NCBI GenBank assembly: GCA_022563505.1
Contig: JADFNG010000017.1
Location: 1-34,798 of the forward strand
Reading direction: 5' to 3'
DNA: 34,798 nt
DNA from: Pseudomonadota bacterium
GTDB lineage: Bacteria > Pseudomonadota > Gammaproteobacteria > Steroidobacterales > Woeseiaceae
Made by a program: the position numbers and the translations under genes. The notes beneath the pieces are model-generated. The model was not told the DNA's origin. It saw only the letters and a program-made list of their open reading frames with translations, and searched no databases. Shown piece by piece: positions 8,944 to 17,221 of the stretch; position 1 is the stretch's first letter; every line of letters begins with the position of its first letter.

Positions 8944-9951
8944 GTGCAGCTTGCCAGTTTCAACCACAAAGGCGTTGATCGTATTGGTGTCCGCAAGAGT
9001 GATACTGAGATCATTGCAATAAACGATCTGCCAGGAATCGATGCAGCCACAGCGCCCACCATGATCGACCTGATCACGCAGGGGGCAGCCGCGTTAGGCT
9101 ATGCGCTTGAGTGCGCAGAAAAATCCGCTCCGAAGACGAGCATTGCCAGCGAAGAAATTACCTGGCAACCGCCTGTTCCCAACCCCGGAAAGATTATCGG
9201 TGTAGCCATGAACAATTCGGCGAGCAATGCACGCAAGATAAGTGCACCGGATCATCCGGCCTTCTTCCTGAAACCACCCTCGTGCCTGATCGGCCATGAA
9301 GCCGCCATACACATTCGACCCTACTATGGCAGCGTCCATCCGGAACCGGAGCTTGCGGTCATCATTGGAAAGAAGACACGGGACGTCGATGTTGAAGATG
9401 CGATGGGAAGCATTTTTGGCTATTCAATCTTCAATGACATAACCGGCAACGGCATGCGCGCCGACGATCTCTTCCACTACTGGGCGTTGTACGCAAATGA
9501 AAAGGATCCGGAAAAACTGGATTGGCGGGAACAACACCTGTCCTATGCTGCCCGCTACAAAGGATCAGACACCTTTGGCTGCATGGGACCCTGGCTTGTT
9601 ACCGCGGACGAAATTCCGGACCCGGATAACCTGGCTGTCAGTTGTTCCGTAGCCGGGGAATCTATCGCCGAAGACAGCACCCGATTTTACAATTACAAAG
9701 TTGCAGAAATAGTCAGTTACCTGAGTCAGTTCCAGACCCTGCTGCCCGGAGACGTCATAAGTTGTGGCACGGCATTCAAACCCTCGCCTGGAAGAAAATC
9801 CATTCATCATGCCAACCTGCAGAAAGTCCCCGGCCCTGTCTCAGTATCCATTGCAGGGCTCGGCACCTTGGTCAACCCGGTGAAAATTGACGACCAGCCA
9901 ATCGGCCGGTGGCGTCTCCAGCCCAAAAACACAGCCAAAGAGGAAGGTTAA
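8944..9951 (+). CDS. Fumarylacetoacetase (FAH) family hydrolase/isomerase
   Basis: A 335-residue member of the FAH superfamily, whose enzymes hydrolyse, hydrate, decarboxylate or isomerise the oxo-acids produced by meta ring cleavage. The metal ligands are visible as E134 and E136 (PEPELAV) and D165 (FNDITG), with the substrate-loop FFLKPP at 108-112. The start is a GTG behind AGGG. It is followed 2 nt later by an MhpB-type extradiol dioxygenase, so the pair likely performs ring cleavage and the next step on the ring-fission product. Whether it is a C-C hydrolase, a hydratase or an isomerase cannot be decided from the sequence. Confidence 0.9.
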   Translation: MQLASFNHKGVDRIGVRKSDTEIIAINDLPGIDAATAPTMIDLITQGAAALGYALECAEKSAPKTSIASEEITWQPPVPNPGKIIGVAMNNSASNARKISAPDHPAFFLKPPSCLIGHEAAIHIRPYYGSVHPEPELAVIIGKKTRDVDVEDAMGSIFGYSIFNDITGNGMRADDLFHYWALYANEKDPEKLDWREQHLSYAARYKGSDTFGCMGPWLVTADEIPDPDNLAVSCSVAGESIAEDSTRFYNYKVAEIVSYLSQFQTLLPGDVISCGTAFKPSPGRKSIHHANLQKVPGPVSVSIAGLGTLVNPVKIDDQPIGRWRLQPKNTAKEEG

Positions 9952-9953
9952 GC

Positions 9954-10913
9954 GTGCCAACATCATTGATTTGTGCCTCCCACAGCCCGCTGCTCTACTG
10001 TTACGCCCGGGAACCGGAGACATGGACGGAACTGCAACGAGCCTACGCTGAGCGAACGGCGGCTGTCGAAGAATTCGATCCTGAGCTGGTCATTGCCTTC
10101 GGCGCAGATCACTTTAATGGCTTTTTCCTGAAGCTGATGCCTTCGTTTTGCGTGGGTTTGAACGCATCCGCAACCGGAGATATCGGTGGCTTCTCCGGTG
10201 CTCTCGATGTGCCCACCGAAACTGCCATTGCAGCCGTCAATTTCCTGCGCGCCAACGATATCGATCCGGCGACATCCACCAACATGACCATCGACCATGG
10301 GTTCTCGCAGACGATTCACAATATGTGTGGCGGACTCGCCGCTAAAGCCACGATTCCCATATTCATCAACTGCATTGCCGAGCCTTTCGTACCGTTTCGT
10401 CGCAGTCGTTTGATGGGCGATGCCATTGGGCGATTTGCGGCCGAGACAGGAAAACGTGTTTTGTTGCTTGCATCCGGCGGCATGTCCCATCACCCACGAC
10501 GCTATTATCCCAAACTGGGTGAGGGCCCAAGCGAAGTCACTGCGTGGCAACTCTCGGGTGGTGATGATGCAGGTTCACTGACGGCCGAGGAGTGGATTGA
10601 CCGCCTTGAGGTCATGCACCATGAAGGTGCGAAGATGATCGTTCGGGGTGAGCGAACGGCAAAAGACATGCGCCTCAATGATAAATCGGATGCCCGCTTT
10701 CTGGATGTGCTGACGCGCAACGCGCTTGATGAATTCGATCAGTGGGACCAGCAAAAGCTCATTGAAGACGCCGGCATCGGCTCAATGGAATTGCATACCT
10801 GGATTGCGGCAGCGGCAGCACACAAGGCGGCAGGCGGCACTGCTCCGGTGCTCGATTTCTATGCGGTCACGCCGGAACTGGGAATGGCCACAGGCGTCGT
10901 ACACGCGGATTGA
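9954..10913 (+). CDS. MhpB-type extradiol ring-cleavage dioxygenase (2,3-dihydroxyphenylpropionate 1,2-dioxygenase-like)
   Basis: A 319-residue class III extradiol dioxygenase resembling E. coli MhpB (314 residues) along its whole length. Such Fe(II) enzymes open catechols next to the diol. Conserved histidines are visible at H10 (ASHSPL) and H53 (GADHFNG), with the acid-base histidines in the IDHGFSQ and GGMSHHP segments. I chose the GTG at 9954, 2 nt after the FAH stop and behind AGGAAGG (9941-9947). An earlier in-frame start inside the FAH gene would add 15 unconserved residues. With the FAH enzyme it forms a two-gene operon. The substrate is probably a 3-substituted catechol such as a 2,3-dihydroxyphenylpropanoid, by analogy. 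Confidence 0.92.
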   Translation: MPTSLICASHSPLLYCYAREPETWTELQRAYAERTAAVEEFDPELVIAFGADHFNGFFLKLMPSFCVGLNASATGDIGGFSGALDVPTETAIAAVNFLRANDIDPATSTNMTIDHGFSQTIHNMCGGLAAKATIPIFINCIAEPFVPFRRSRLMGDAIGRFAAETGKRVLLLASGGMSHHPRRYYPKLGEGPSEVTAWQLSGGDDAGSLTAEEWIDRLEVMHHEGAKMIVRGERTAKDMRLNDKSDARFLDVLTRNALDEFDQWDQQKLIEDAGIGSMELHTWIAAAAAHKAAGGTAPVLDFYAVTPELGMATGVVHAD

Positions 10914-10920
10914 TCAAGAA

Positions 10921-11409
10921 TCAACCCGTACCGATATACGGTATCAATCGTCCGAGCAGCAGCACGCCAAACCAGATGCCCAACGATAGATACGCAATGA
11001 CTTTCGCAACAGCGGGCGTGTCGCCGTAGGGATCCCAACTGGACATCATCGGTTTCAATTTAATGAAAAACCACATCGCATTAAGACCGGCGACCAGTAT
11101 CAACACCATTTTCATTTGAAAACCGATGTTGACGGCATATCGCCCGGGGTCGCCGAGAAAGAACAAGACGCCGGTTACCAGGTTGATCGAGAAACCGACG
11201 ATCGCCCAGGGTAACAATCGGTGCGTCGTCGAGATATTCATCTGGCGGAGAAAGCCGGCAAGTCTCAAATCGACAATAAGCAGTGCGCCCAGTAACAATG
11301 TCAAACCAACGAAGTGAAGAATCTCCATCAGCGGCCATAACCACGATGTCGACAGCACCCAGTTGTTGATCGCGGTGCCCTCGATTGCCTGTACCAGTGT
11401 TTGAATCAT
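10921..11409 (-). CDS. Small polytopic membrane protein (DUF6644-like), paralogue B
   Basis: A 162-residue protein with about four hydrophobic helices. Motifs are ILHFVGLTLLLGA in helix 1, FLGDPGRY in a loop and LLGRLIPY at the C-terminus. The same architecture and motifs recur in the gene just upstream (11427-11903), so the two are tandem paralogues, separated by 17 nt and probably forming one complex. The single His in helix 1 and the Arg near the end are conserved between them, which would suit haem or quinone binding, but that is speculation. I associate the pair with the uncharacterised DUF6644 type. It faces the MhpB-type gene tail to tail. Confidence 0.75.
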   Translation of the reverse strand: MIQTLVQAIEGTAINNWVLSTSWLWPLMEILHFVGLTLLLGALLIVDLRLAGFLRQMNISTTHRLLPWAIVGFSINLVTGVLFFLGDPGRYAVNIGFQMKMVLILVAGLNAMWFFIKLKPMMSSWDPYGDTPAVAKVIAYLSLGIWFGVLLLGRLIPYIGTG

Positions 11410-11426
11410 GTTCTATCTCATCACTG

Positions 11427-11903
11427 TTACAGGTACGCGATCAGGCGACCGCCAAACATTGCGAAGGTCCAGCACAGGAGCGACGCCACTGCCCACATTC
11501 TTACGGAGCTATCAGGCGCAGAATCACCTGCGTCCCAACTCGCACCATCGGCTCGGACGCTCTTGAGTATGGGCCTGGCAATCAACACGCCGACCGCAAT
11601 CGAAGCAATCTTGATGAGGAACGGTATGTTGGTAACGAACGTTGTTGCCTGCGAGGTAAAAAGCGCAACACCCGAAATGGTATTGATAATCAGACCAGCC
11701 CACGCGAGGCCAAACAAGGTGACAAGCGGCTGACAAGGAACCTCCTTCACAACGCCCAGCAAACGGAAATTGAGCATCGTAAAAATACCAACCACCGCTG
11801 CAAGCCCAACAATGTGCAGGCTCAGGAGCAGAGGATAGCCCCACAAGGACTCGCCAACCCAAAGGGCCAAACGTGTCTCTTCAATCCACTCGAATACAAA
11901 CAC
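11427..11903 (-). CDS. Small polytopic membrane protein (DUF6644-like), paralogue A
   Basis: A 158-residue protein with about four membrane helices, SLHIVGLAAVVG in helix 1, and a GGRLIAYL end matching LLGRLIPY in its tandem partner. The start is GTG at 11903 with AAGGAG placed ideally upstream. The N-terminus (FVFEWIEETRLALWVGES) is predicted to lie outside the first helix, as in the partner. The function is unknown. Because the two genes are so close and similar, a heteromeric membrane unit is the natural inference. Confidence 0.75.
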   Translation of the reverse strand: MFVFEWIEETRLALWVGESLWGYPLLLSLHIVGLAAVVGIFTMLNFRLLGVVKEVPCQPLVTLFGLAWAGLIINTISGVALFTSQATTFVTNIPFLIKIASIAVGVLIARPILKSVRADGASWDAGDSAPDSSVRMWAVASLLCWTFAMFGGRLIAYL

Positions 11904-12014
11904 TGCCGCTCCTTTGTCATTATTGTCCGGTCAGTCACCCTAGTGTAGCGCGGTCCGGTACAGCCAGTGTTGGGGCAATTCGCATGGCGTAACGCCGTAG
12001 CGGGGTATATTGAA

Positions 12015-12039
12015 TCTGCTTCGCCCAGAATAAAGCAGA
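12015..12039 (-). terminator. Possible hairpin terminator after the IclR gene
   Basis: TCTGCTT (12015-12021) and AAGCAGA (12033-12039) form a perfect 7-bp stem with an 11-nt loop, 21 bp beyond the IclR stop at 12061. The following minus-strand sequence is AT-rich but lacks a clean U-tract, so it may be only a stabilising hairpin. Confidence 0.35.
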
Positions 12040-12060
12040 GCTTCGCTGGCCCGCAGACTG

Positions 12061-12876
12061 CTACAGCGTTGCCGCCATTTTGTCCGCCATCTCCACGGAA
12101 CCCAGTACGCGCGAAATCTCGATGGCCGTTTCCTTGACGGGCTTCAGATATCGAGTCTCCTGGTTCGGGTCATTGGGCCGCATGGGCATGACAACCGTGA
12201 GCGCTGCTTCAATACGATCAAGATAATTGAAAATCGGTACGACGAGCCCCGAAAACCCGGAGCCGTGCGGGTTCTCATCGAATTCGTAAAACTGCGATCG
12301 AATCTTCGCCATTCTTCGACGCAACACATTGGGATCGAAGTCAACATCGCCCTCCGGATTACGCTCAGTGCGACGCGACAATATGCGCTCGCGGGTATTT
12401 TCGTGTGAAAAAGCAAGAATGAGCCGGGCAGTGGGTGACGCGGGCACCTTCCAGCGCGTGCCGCGAGAAATCTGCGGCGAAAATGGTCGATTCCCGGCAA
12501 TTTTGGATACGATCACGGCATCGCCACCGGCCGGGATTGCCAGTAGCAGCGATTCAGAAATCTGATTCTTGAGCACGACCATGTGCCGATAGGCGATATT
12601 GGTAATCTCGTACTGGTCCAGCGCTGCATTGGCCAGACGGAAGAGCTTCGACCCCAGGCGGTAGCCACTGTTATCCGGTGTTTTCGCAACCAGGCCCAGG
12701 TCGGACAGGGTGCTCAGGTGACGCGATACTCGTGCTTTGGTCATGCCAAGAAACAGCGCGATATCCGTGACTCTCTGCGGCCGGCCGCTTTCCGCCAGGT
12801 ATTCAAGCAATTTCACCGCCACAACGACGCTGTGGACCGTTGAAGACTTATGCTTCGCCCGTTTCTCCTCCCCCAT
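12061..12876 (-). CDS. IclR-family transcriptional regulator
   Basis: A 271-residue IclR regulator of usual family length. A winged helix-turn-helix spans about residues 15-75 (DIALFLGMTKARVSRHLSTL is the recognition region). A GAF-like effector domain follows, ending with the family's conserved VPIFNYLD-type segment. IclR proteins commonly control aromatic-acid degradation operons and bind an aromatic or dicarboxylic effector. It lies 68 bp downstream of the AAHS symporter on the same strand, so it probably controls region D, possibly with autoregulation. The ATG follows a GGACGAGG ribosome site. No clear IclR operator could be assigned. Confidence 0.93.
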   Translation of the reverse strand: MGEEKRAKHKSSTVHSVVVAVKLLEYLAESGRPQRVTDIALFLGMTKARVSRHLSTLSDLGLVAKTPDNSGYRLGSKLFRLANAALDQYEITNIAYRHMVVLKNQISESLLLAIPAGGDAVIVSKIAGNRPFSPQISRGTRWKVPASPTARLILAFSHENTRERILSRRTERNPEGDVDFDPNVLRRRMAKIRSQFYEFDENPHGSGFSGLVVPIFNYLDRIEAALTVVMPMRPNDPNQETRYLKPVKETAIEISRVLGSVEMADKMAATL

Positions 12877-12944
12877 TCGAACCTCGTCCTTCCCGGATGA
12901 CCAACAGCACGGAAATTATATCGTAATGCGCAACAAAATATCGC

Positions 12945-14282
12945 TCACCGAACATGCAGCCGATACGCAATGGCGCCGCCGATCGCCATCGGCACCGCGA
13001 AGAAGATGAAATTGGCGGACATATCAAAGCCCGCCAAAATCAGGTAGCCGGCTATGGCTGGCCCTGCAACCGCTCCGGAACGCCCAAGCCCGATCGCCCA
13101 GCCAATTCCGGTACTGCGTATTTCCGTGGGATAGACTTTGGCTGCAACCGCATAGAGGCCGGTAAATCCACCTTGCTGCAAAATGCCTATCAAGAAGATC
13201 AAGACAAGTAGTAAGTTGAGCTGCTTCGGCGCCATTGCAAAAATGATCATGCCAATGGCCGATGAAACGGATAGCACAAAAATGAGGTTGGTCAGTTTCC
13301 AGCGTGTGGACAACCAACCAAGAAGGTAAATACCAATGACTCCGCCCATGTTAAACAGGAAAAAAGCCTGGTGCCCAACTGTGCTCCCGTAGCCCGAGTC
13401 TTCCATCAGTTTCGGAATCCAGCTCATCAGAAAATAGAGCGTACTGAAACACAGAAAAAATGCGGTCCACAGGGTTATTGTCACAACCCGCAGATCCCTG
13501 GACAGCAGTTTGAGAATCGTCTTGGCGAACCCTCTGCCAGCCGACCTGCCCGTAGCGGCGACTTCCGGCAGCGCGTTCAGTGTGTTCTTTTTCAGTTTGA
13601 TGAGAATGCTGTTGACGCGTTCGAGGGCTTTTGCAGGCCGGCGCTCAAACAGATATTTCAAAGATTCCGGTATGAGCAGCCAGGCAACCAGTGACATCAC
13701 CAGTGTCACGGCACCACCAAACCAGAACATGCCGCGCCAGCCGTATTCCGGCATGATGAAGCCCGCAAGTACGGAAGTCATCATTGCTCCCATCGGATAG
13801 CCAGAAGTCACCGCAGCGACGGACAACGTCCGATACTTGCTCGGACTGTATTCAGCAGCAAGCGTTGCCTGACAGGCGAGCATCGAACCGGCGCCGATGC
13901 CACTGACAAATCGCAATACAAAAAACTCCGTAAGGCTGGTGGCGTTGGCCGTCAGCAAAATTGATCCACCCACCAGCGCAACACTGATAACGATCACCGG
14001 CCGTCGCCCGATAATATCGGACACCGGCGCCAGGAACATTGCACCAACCATCATCCCCGCCAGTGCGAAACTGAATATCCAGCCAATCAAGTCAGGGGTT
14101 AGTGACAACTCCGTCGCGACGGAGCTCGCCACGATGGCCATCGCGGTAATGTCAAAACCGTCCAGCATGTTGAGAAACAGGCAGAGACCTACGACCAGAA
14201 ACTGCTGCGTGCTAACCGATCCGTTATCAATGACCTCTGCAACGATACTCGCGCTGCTAGCAACACCTTCATTTGCCGACAT
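12945..14282 (-). CDS. MFS aromatic acid:H+ symporter (AAHS family, PcaK/MhpT-like)
   Basis: A 445-residue, 12-helix MFS protein. The diagnostic LDGFDITAMA in helix 1 matches the DGFD signature of aromatic acid:proton symporters such as PcaK and MhpT. The helix 2-3 loop has DIIGRRP, and a large cytoplasmic loop separates the two six-helix halves. It probably imports a benzoate- or phenylpropanoate-type anion. The ATG at 14282 is preceded by GGAGG at ideal spacing. It sits between the SDR and the IclR regulator, consistent with a single aromatic-acid operon. Confidence 0.92.
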   Translation of the reverse strand: MSANEGVASSASIVAEVIDNGSVSTQQFLVVGLCLFLNMLDGFDITAMAIVASSVATELSLTPDLIGWIFSFALAGMMVGAMFLAPVSDIIGRRPVIVISVALVGGSILLTANATSLTEFFVLRFVSGIGAGSMLACQATLAAEYSPSKYRTLSVAAVTSGYPMGAMMTSVLAGFIMPEYGWRGMFWFGGAVTLVMSLVAWLLIPESLKYLFERRPAKALERVNSILIKLKKNTLNALPEVAATGRSAGRGFAKTILKLLSRDLRVVTITLWTAFFLCFSTLYFLMSWIPKLMEDSGYGSTVGHQAFFLFNMGGVIGIYLLGWLSTRWKLTNLIFVLSVSSAIGMIIFAMAPKQLNLLLVLIFLIGILQQGGFTGLYAVAAKVYPTEIRSTGIGWAIGLGRSGAVAGPAIAGYLILAGFDMSANFIFFAVPMAIGGAIAYRLHVR

Positions 14283-14360
14283 ACCAATCCTCCCTGTGGG
14301 CGTAAATACTCAAATTTTCAATTATTTCCGATTCGCGATAATGCACCGAAACAGGCATTG

Positions 14361-15161
14361 TCAGCCGTCAAGATCGGCCATCTTAAGTAATAAGTGCGCC
14401 GACATGCCACCGTCGCACGGAATATTTGCACCCCGCAACCACTGACTGTCGTCGCTGCACATAAAGACAAGCAGCGGAGCAATGTCTTGCGCCGTACCTG
14501 GACGGTCCATAATTGCCATGCTGTCCTCGGCCCGCTCTCCCAGACTCGCGATGAAATCCTGAAGTATCGGCGTGTCAACGGGCCCCGGACTGATGCAATT
14601 CATGCGAACACCTCGGCTTCGCCAGGTCCAGCGATTTTGCATGGTCCAGACCAGCAGGGCTTCCTTGGACAAAAAATAACTGCGTGCATCGGAAATCTGC
14701 AGGTCGTCGCAAACAGTCTCAATGTTGTCGAAATCCGCCCGCTCGATAATTGTTCGGACTGCGTCAACCGCACTGGACCAGGAAATACCTGCCATTGATG
14801 CCATGTTTACGATGGAGGCATCATCATTCAAATTGTCAATCATGCCCAGCGTTAAATGCCGGAGGCCGAGAAAATTCGCCGTCAATACCGGCACGCGACC
14901 CGCGGTCGGCGGCAGACCGGCAATGTTACACAGGGCATCGATATTTCCACCGATTTCCTCGATGCACTGTGAGATGGATCCCGGTTCGCAAAGGTCAACT
15001 GCCACAAACCGATCAATATCTCCATCACAGGGATTTCTGTCTACGCCAATGACATGCGCGCCAGCCAACTTCAACCCGGCAGCACATTCTTTCCCAATGC
15101 CGGATGACACACCAGTAACAACGACTGTCTTGTTTGCGAGCCGCCTGTCTTGCGTCAGCAT
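14361..15161 (-). CDS. Short-chain dehydrogenase, coniferyl-alcohol dehydrogenase (CalA)-like
   Basis: A 266-residue classical SDR. The nucleotide motif TGVSSGIG is at 16-23, with an acidic residue after beta-2 (D42 in GVDRN) that favours NAD over NADP. The catalytic residues are S123, Y163 and K167 (YFLSK). The neighbouring patterns DALCNIAGLP, ANFLGLRHLT and RMNCISPGPV strongly resemble coniferyl-alcohol dehydrogenase of Pseudomonas, which oxidises the allylic alcohol of a lignin monomer to the aldehyde. The related hydroxysteroid and diol dehydrogenases remain alternatives. I chose the ATG at 15161 because GAGGAAAG lies just upstream; the longer reading to 15215 adds 18 unconserved residues. 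It is in line with two Tat-type ThDP genes upstream and AAHS downstream. Confidence 0.88.
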   Translation of the reverse strand: MLTQDRRLANKTVVVTGVSSGIGKECAAGLKLAGAHVIGVDRNPCDGDIDRFVAVDLCEPGSISQCIEEIGGNIDALCNIAGLPPTAGRVPVLTANFLGLRHLTLGMIDNLNDDASIVNMASMAGISWSSAVDAVRTIIERADFDNIETVCDDLQISDARSYFLSKEALLVWTMQNRWTWRSRGVRMNCISPGPVDTPILQDFIASLGERAEDSMAIMDRPGTAQDIAPLLVFMCSDDSQWLRGANIPCDGGMSAHLLLKMADLDG

Positions 15162-15232
15162 TTTCTTTCCTCGTTTTCTGTATTGATCCGATAATCCAGC
15201 GGGCCTGCAGTCCATGATGTCGCTGCAGTTAC

Positions 15233-17152
15233 TCAGCTTGTCGTCTCTCCAGCGAGAGAAAATCCGCCGTGCCAGGTCGAGTCCGCGCCACCGAATCGCG
15301 TATGGATCGAGACGTCAAGCACATACGACTGACCCGCTTCCACATAAGCGAGACACCGATTGATGGCCTCGCCAAGTTTATCGGGATCATCCACTCGCTC
15401 GCCTTGAACGCCATAGCCTCGAGCTATCTGCACATTATCGATATCGGGTGAGCCCAGATAGCAACCAATATATTTTCCGGTGGCTGCAGCTCGCTTGCCG
15501 TAGTTGTGCAGCGCGCGACGATTGGCTTGATAGGAATTGTTGTTCCAGATAATGATCGCAACCGGCACTTTGTAGCGTGCGGCACTCCACAGGGCTTGAA
15601 TGCCAAACTGAAAGCTCCCGTCTCCCACCAGCAGGACGACAGGTTTTCCAGGCTGTGCAATCTTTGCGCCAATCGCCGCTCCGGTTCCCCAGCCAAGGCA
15701 ACCACCGCTCGATGTAATATGTCGCCTGCCGGCCGTCCCGACCGCGAAATCCAGGTATTGCCAGACGTACAAATCCGAAGTCGCGAGTTCACACACAACC
15801 AGCGCATCGGACGCCAGGCGCTGATTCAGTTCAACGGCAAGCCGTTCGGGTGCGATTGGTGTCTGCTCCCAGACTGCTGATGCTCTTTCGGCCAGCCGTT
15901 TCCTGCGTGCCTCGTGCCCGGCGGCAATGACTCGTTGCCGGTTTGCGATTCGCGCAGACGGGAGATCTCGTGATCGAAGTTCTTCAAGCAATGCTGAAAG
16001 AATCAGATCGCTGCGGCCGACAACAGCCAGGTCAAGCGGATAATTTCGCCCGATTTGCTGGCCATCGATGCTGGTGTGAACGATAGAGGCCGCCGACCGT
16101 ACGAGGGGTTGCGACGGGCGCCTGAATAACGTGAACATGGTCCCGCCAATCGACCAGAAAAGGTCATAGTCATCACTTAGATTTGGGTCAAGACTGAAAT
16201 GGCCACCGTAGTTGGGATGTGTTGTTGGAAAAACAAGCGGGCTATGGCTGGCCGGTACATCGCTCATGACCGATACACCCAATAGCTCCGCGATCGCAAC
16301 CAAAGGCTCAGCACCACCGTACTGACTTAGCTCACGACCCGCGATCAGCAGCGGAAATTTTGCCGCGATCAGCATGTCTGCGAGTGTCTTGATGACTTTT
16401 TCGTCGGCGTGCAGGCTCGCATCAACGATGGAACGAGACGGAGAGATGATCTCTGCTGCGGCAACGGTTTCTTCCCAAAGGTCTTTCGAAAACGTGAGAA
16501 AGGTCGGACCGGATGGAGGCAGGCGCGATATCAAAAAGGCTCGCCTCAGTACCTCGGGAATGCTGTCGCTTCTCAATACGTCCCAGTTCCAGCGTGAGTA
16601 AGGGCCGGGAAGCATGTGCAGATTCACCGCCTCCAGAAACGCGTTGCTCCCCCTGATATCGGTACTCTGTCGTCCCACCGTTATCACCAGCGGTGTTCGG
16701 TCCTTGAATGAATTAACCATCTGGCCGAGCGCATAGCTGGCGCCAGCGACTGAATGAAGATTAATGAAAGCGGTTTTTCCACTGCTTTTTGCATAACCAT
16801 CAGCCATGGCCATCGCCGACGACTCATGGATCGCAAGAATATATTGCAGGTCGGGCTTATCCACTAATGCGTCGAGGAATCCCACCTCCTCTGAACCACC
16901 GAGCCCGAAAATATATTGCACATCCCAGTCGCTCAGGAATTCAGCCATCAGCTCGCCGCCGGTCAGATTACCAAGCTGCCGGCTGTCATTGTCGGGACCG
17001 GCCGTGTCCTGAGCCAATACAACGTCCGCCAGCACAGTACCGGCGGACGCGGCAAAACCCAGTGCGCTCATACGTTTCATGAACTTCCGTCGGGAAAGCT
17101 GCCCTTCCAGCAGAGCGCGGACGGAGTCACTGATTGAAGGGATGTCGCTCAT
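15233..17152 (-). CDS. Tat-exported ThDP-dependent enzyme, benzoylformate decarboxylase-like (paralogue 1)
   Basis: A 639-residue enzyme of the ThDP decarboxylase/carboligase family, about 110 longer than benzoylformate decarboxylase. The extra length is mostly the N-terminus, with a twin-arginine motif SRRKFMK (R21, R22) followed by a hydrophobic stretch ending near VLAQ. The ThDP glutamate is E110 (AIHESS). INLHS carries H133, aligned with the active-site His70 of benzoylformate decarboxylase. The GDGSFQF motif closes with WNNNSY. A Tat signal on a ThDP enzyme implies folding and cofactor loading before export to the periplasm. I used the ATG at 17152; a GTG at 17179 is possible. Natural substrates are unknown; an arylglyoxylate or aromatic aldehyde is inferred from family and context. 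Confidence 0.88.
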   Translation of the reverse strand: MSDIPSISDSVRALLEGQLSRRKFMKRMSALGFAASAGTVLADVVLAQDTAGPDNDSRQLGNLTGGELMAEFLSDWDVQYIFGLGGSEEVGFLDALVDKPDLQYILAIHESSAMAMADGYAKSSGKTAFINLHSVAGASYALGQMVNSFKDRTPLVITVGRQSTDIRGSNAFLEAVNLHMLPGPYSRWNWDVLRSDSIPEVLRRAFLISRLPPSGPTFLTFSKDLWEETVAAAEIISPSRSIVDASLHADEKVIKTLADMLIAAKFPLLIAGRELSQYGGAEPLVAIAELLGVSVMSDVPASHSPLVFPTTHPNYGGHFSLDPNLSDDYDLFWSIGGTMFTLFRRPSQPLVRSAASIVHTSIDGQQIGRNYPLDLAVVGRSDLILSALLEELRSRDLPSARIANRQRVIAAGHEARRKRLAERASAVWEQTPIAPERLAVELNQRLASDALVVCELATSDLYVWQYLDFAVGTAGRRHITSSGGCLGWGTGAAIGAKIAQPGKPVVLLVGDGSFQFGIQALWSAARYKVPVAIIIWNNNSYQANRRALHNYGKRAAATGKYIGCYLGSPDIDNVQIARGYGVQGERVDDPDKLGEAINRCLAYVEAGQSYVLDVSIHTRFGGADSTWHGGFSLAGETTS

Positions 17153-17221
17153 TTCAATTGCTCTATTTCGCCACAACACGCCAGCGCCTGGTCGAGGGCA
17201 TGATATTGCCTGTTTGGCCTG

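Noticed and set aside
11953-11964. TetR half-site-like CGGTACAGCC and similar at 1373 and 16317
   Set aside because: Only one arm of the palindrome matches; expected by chance in a sequence of this length.
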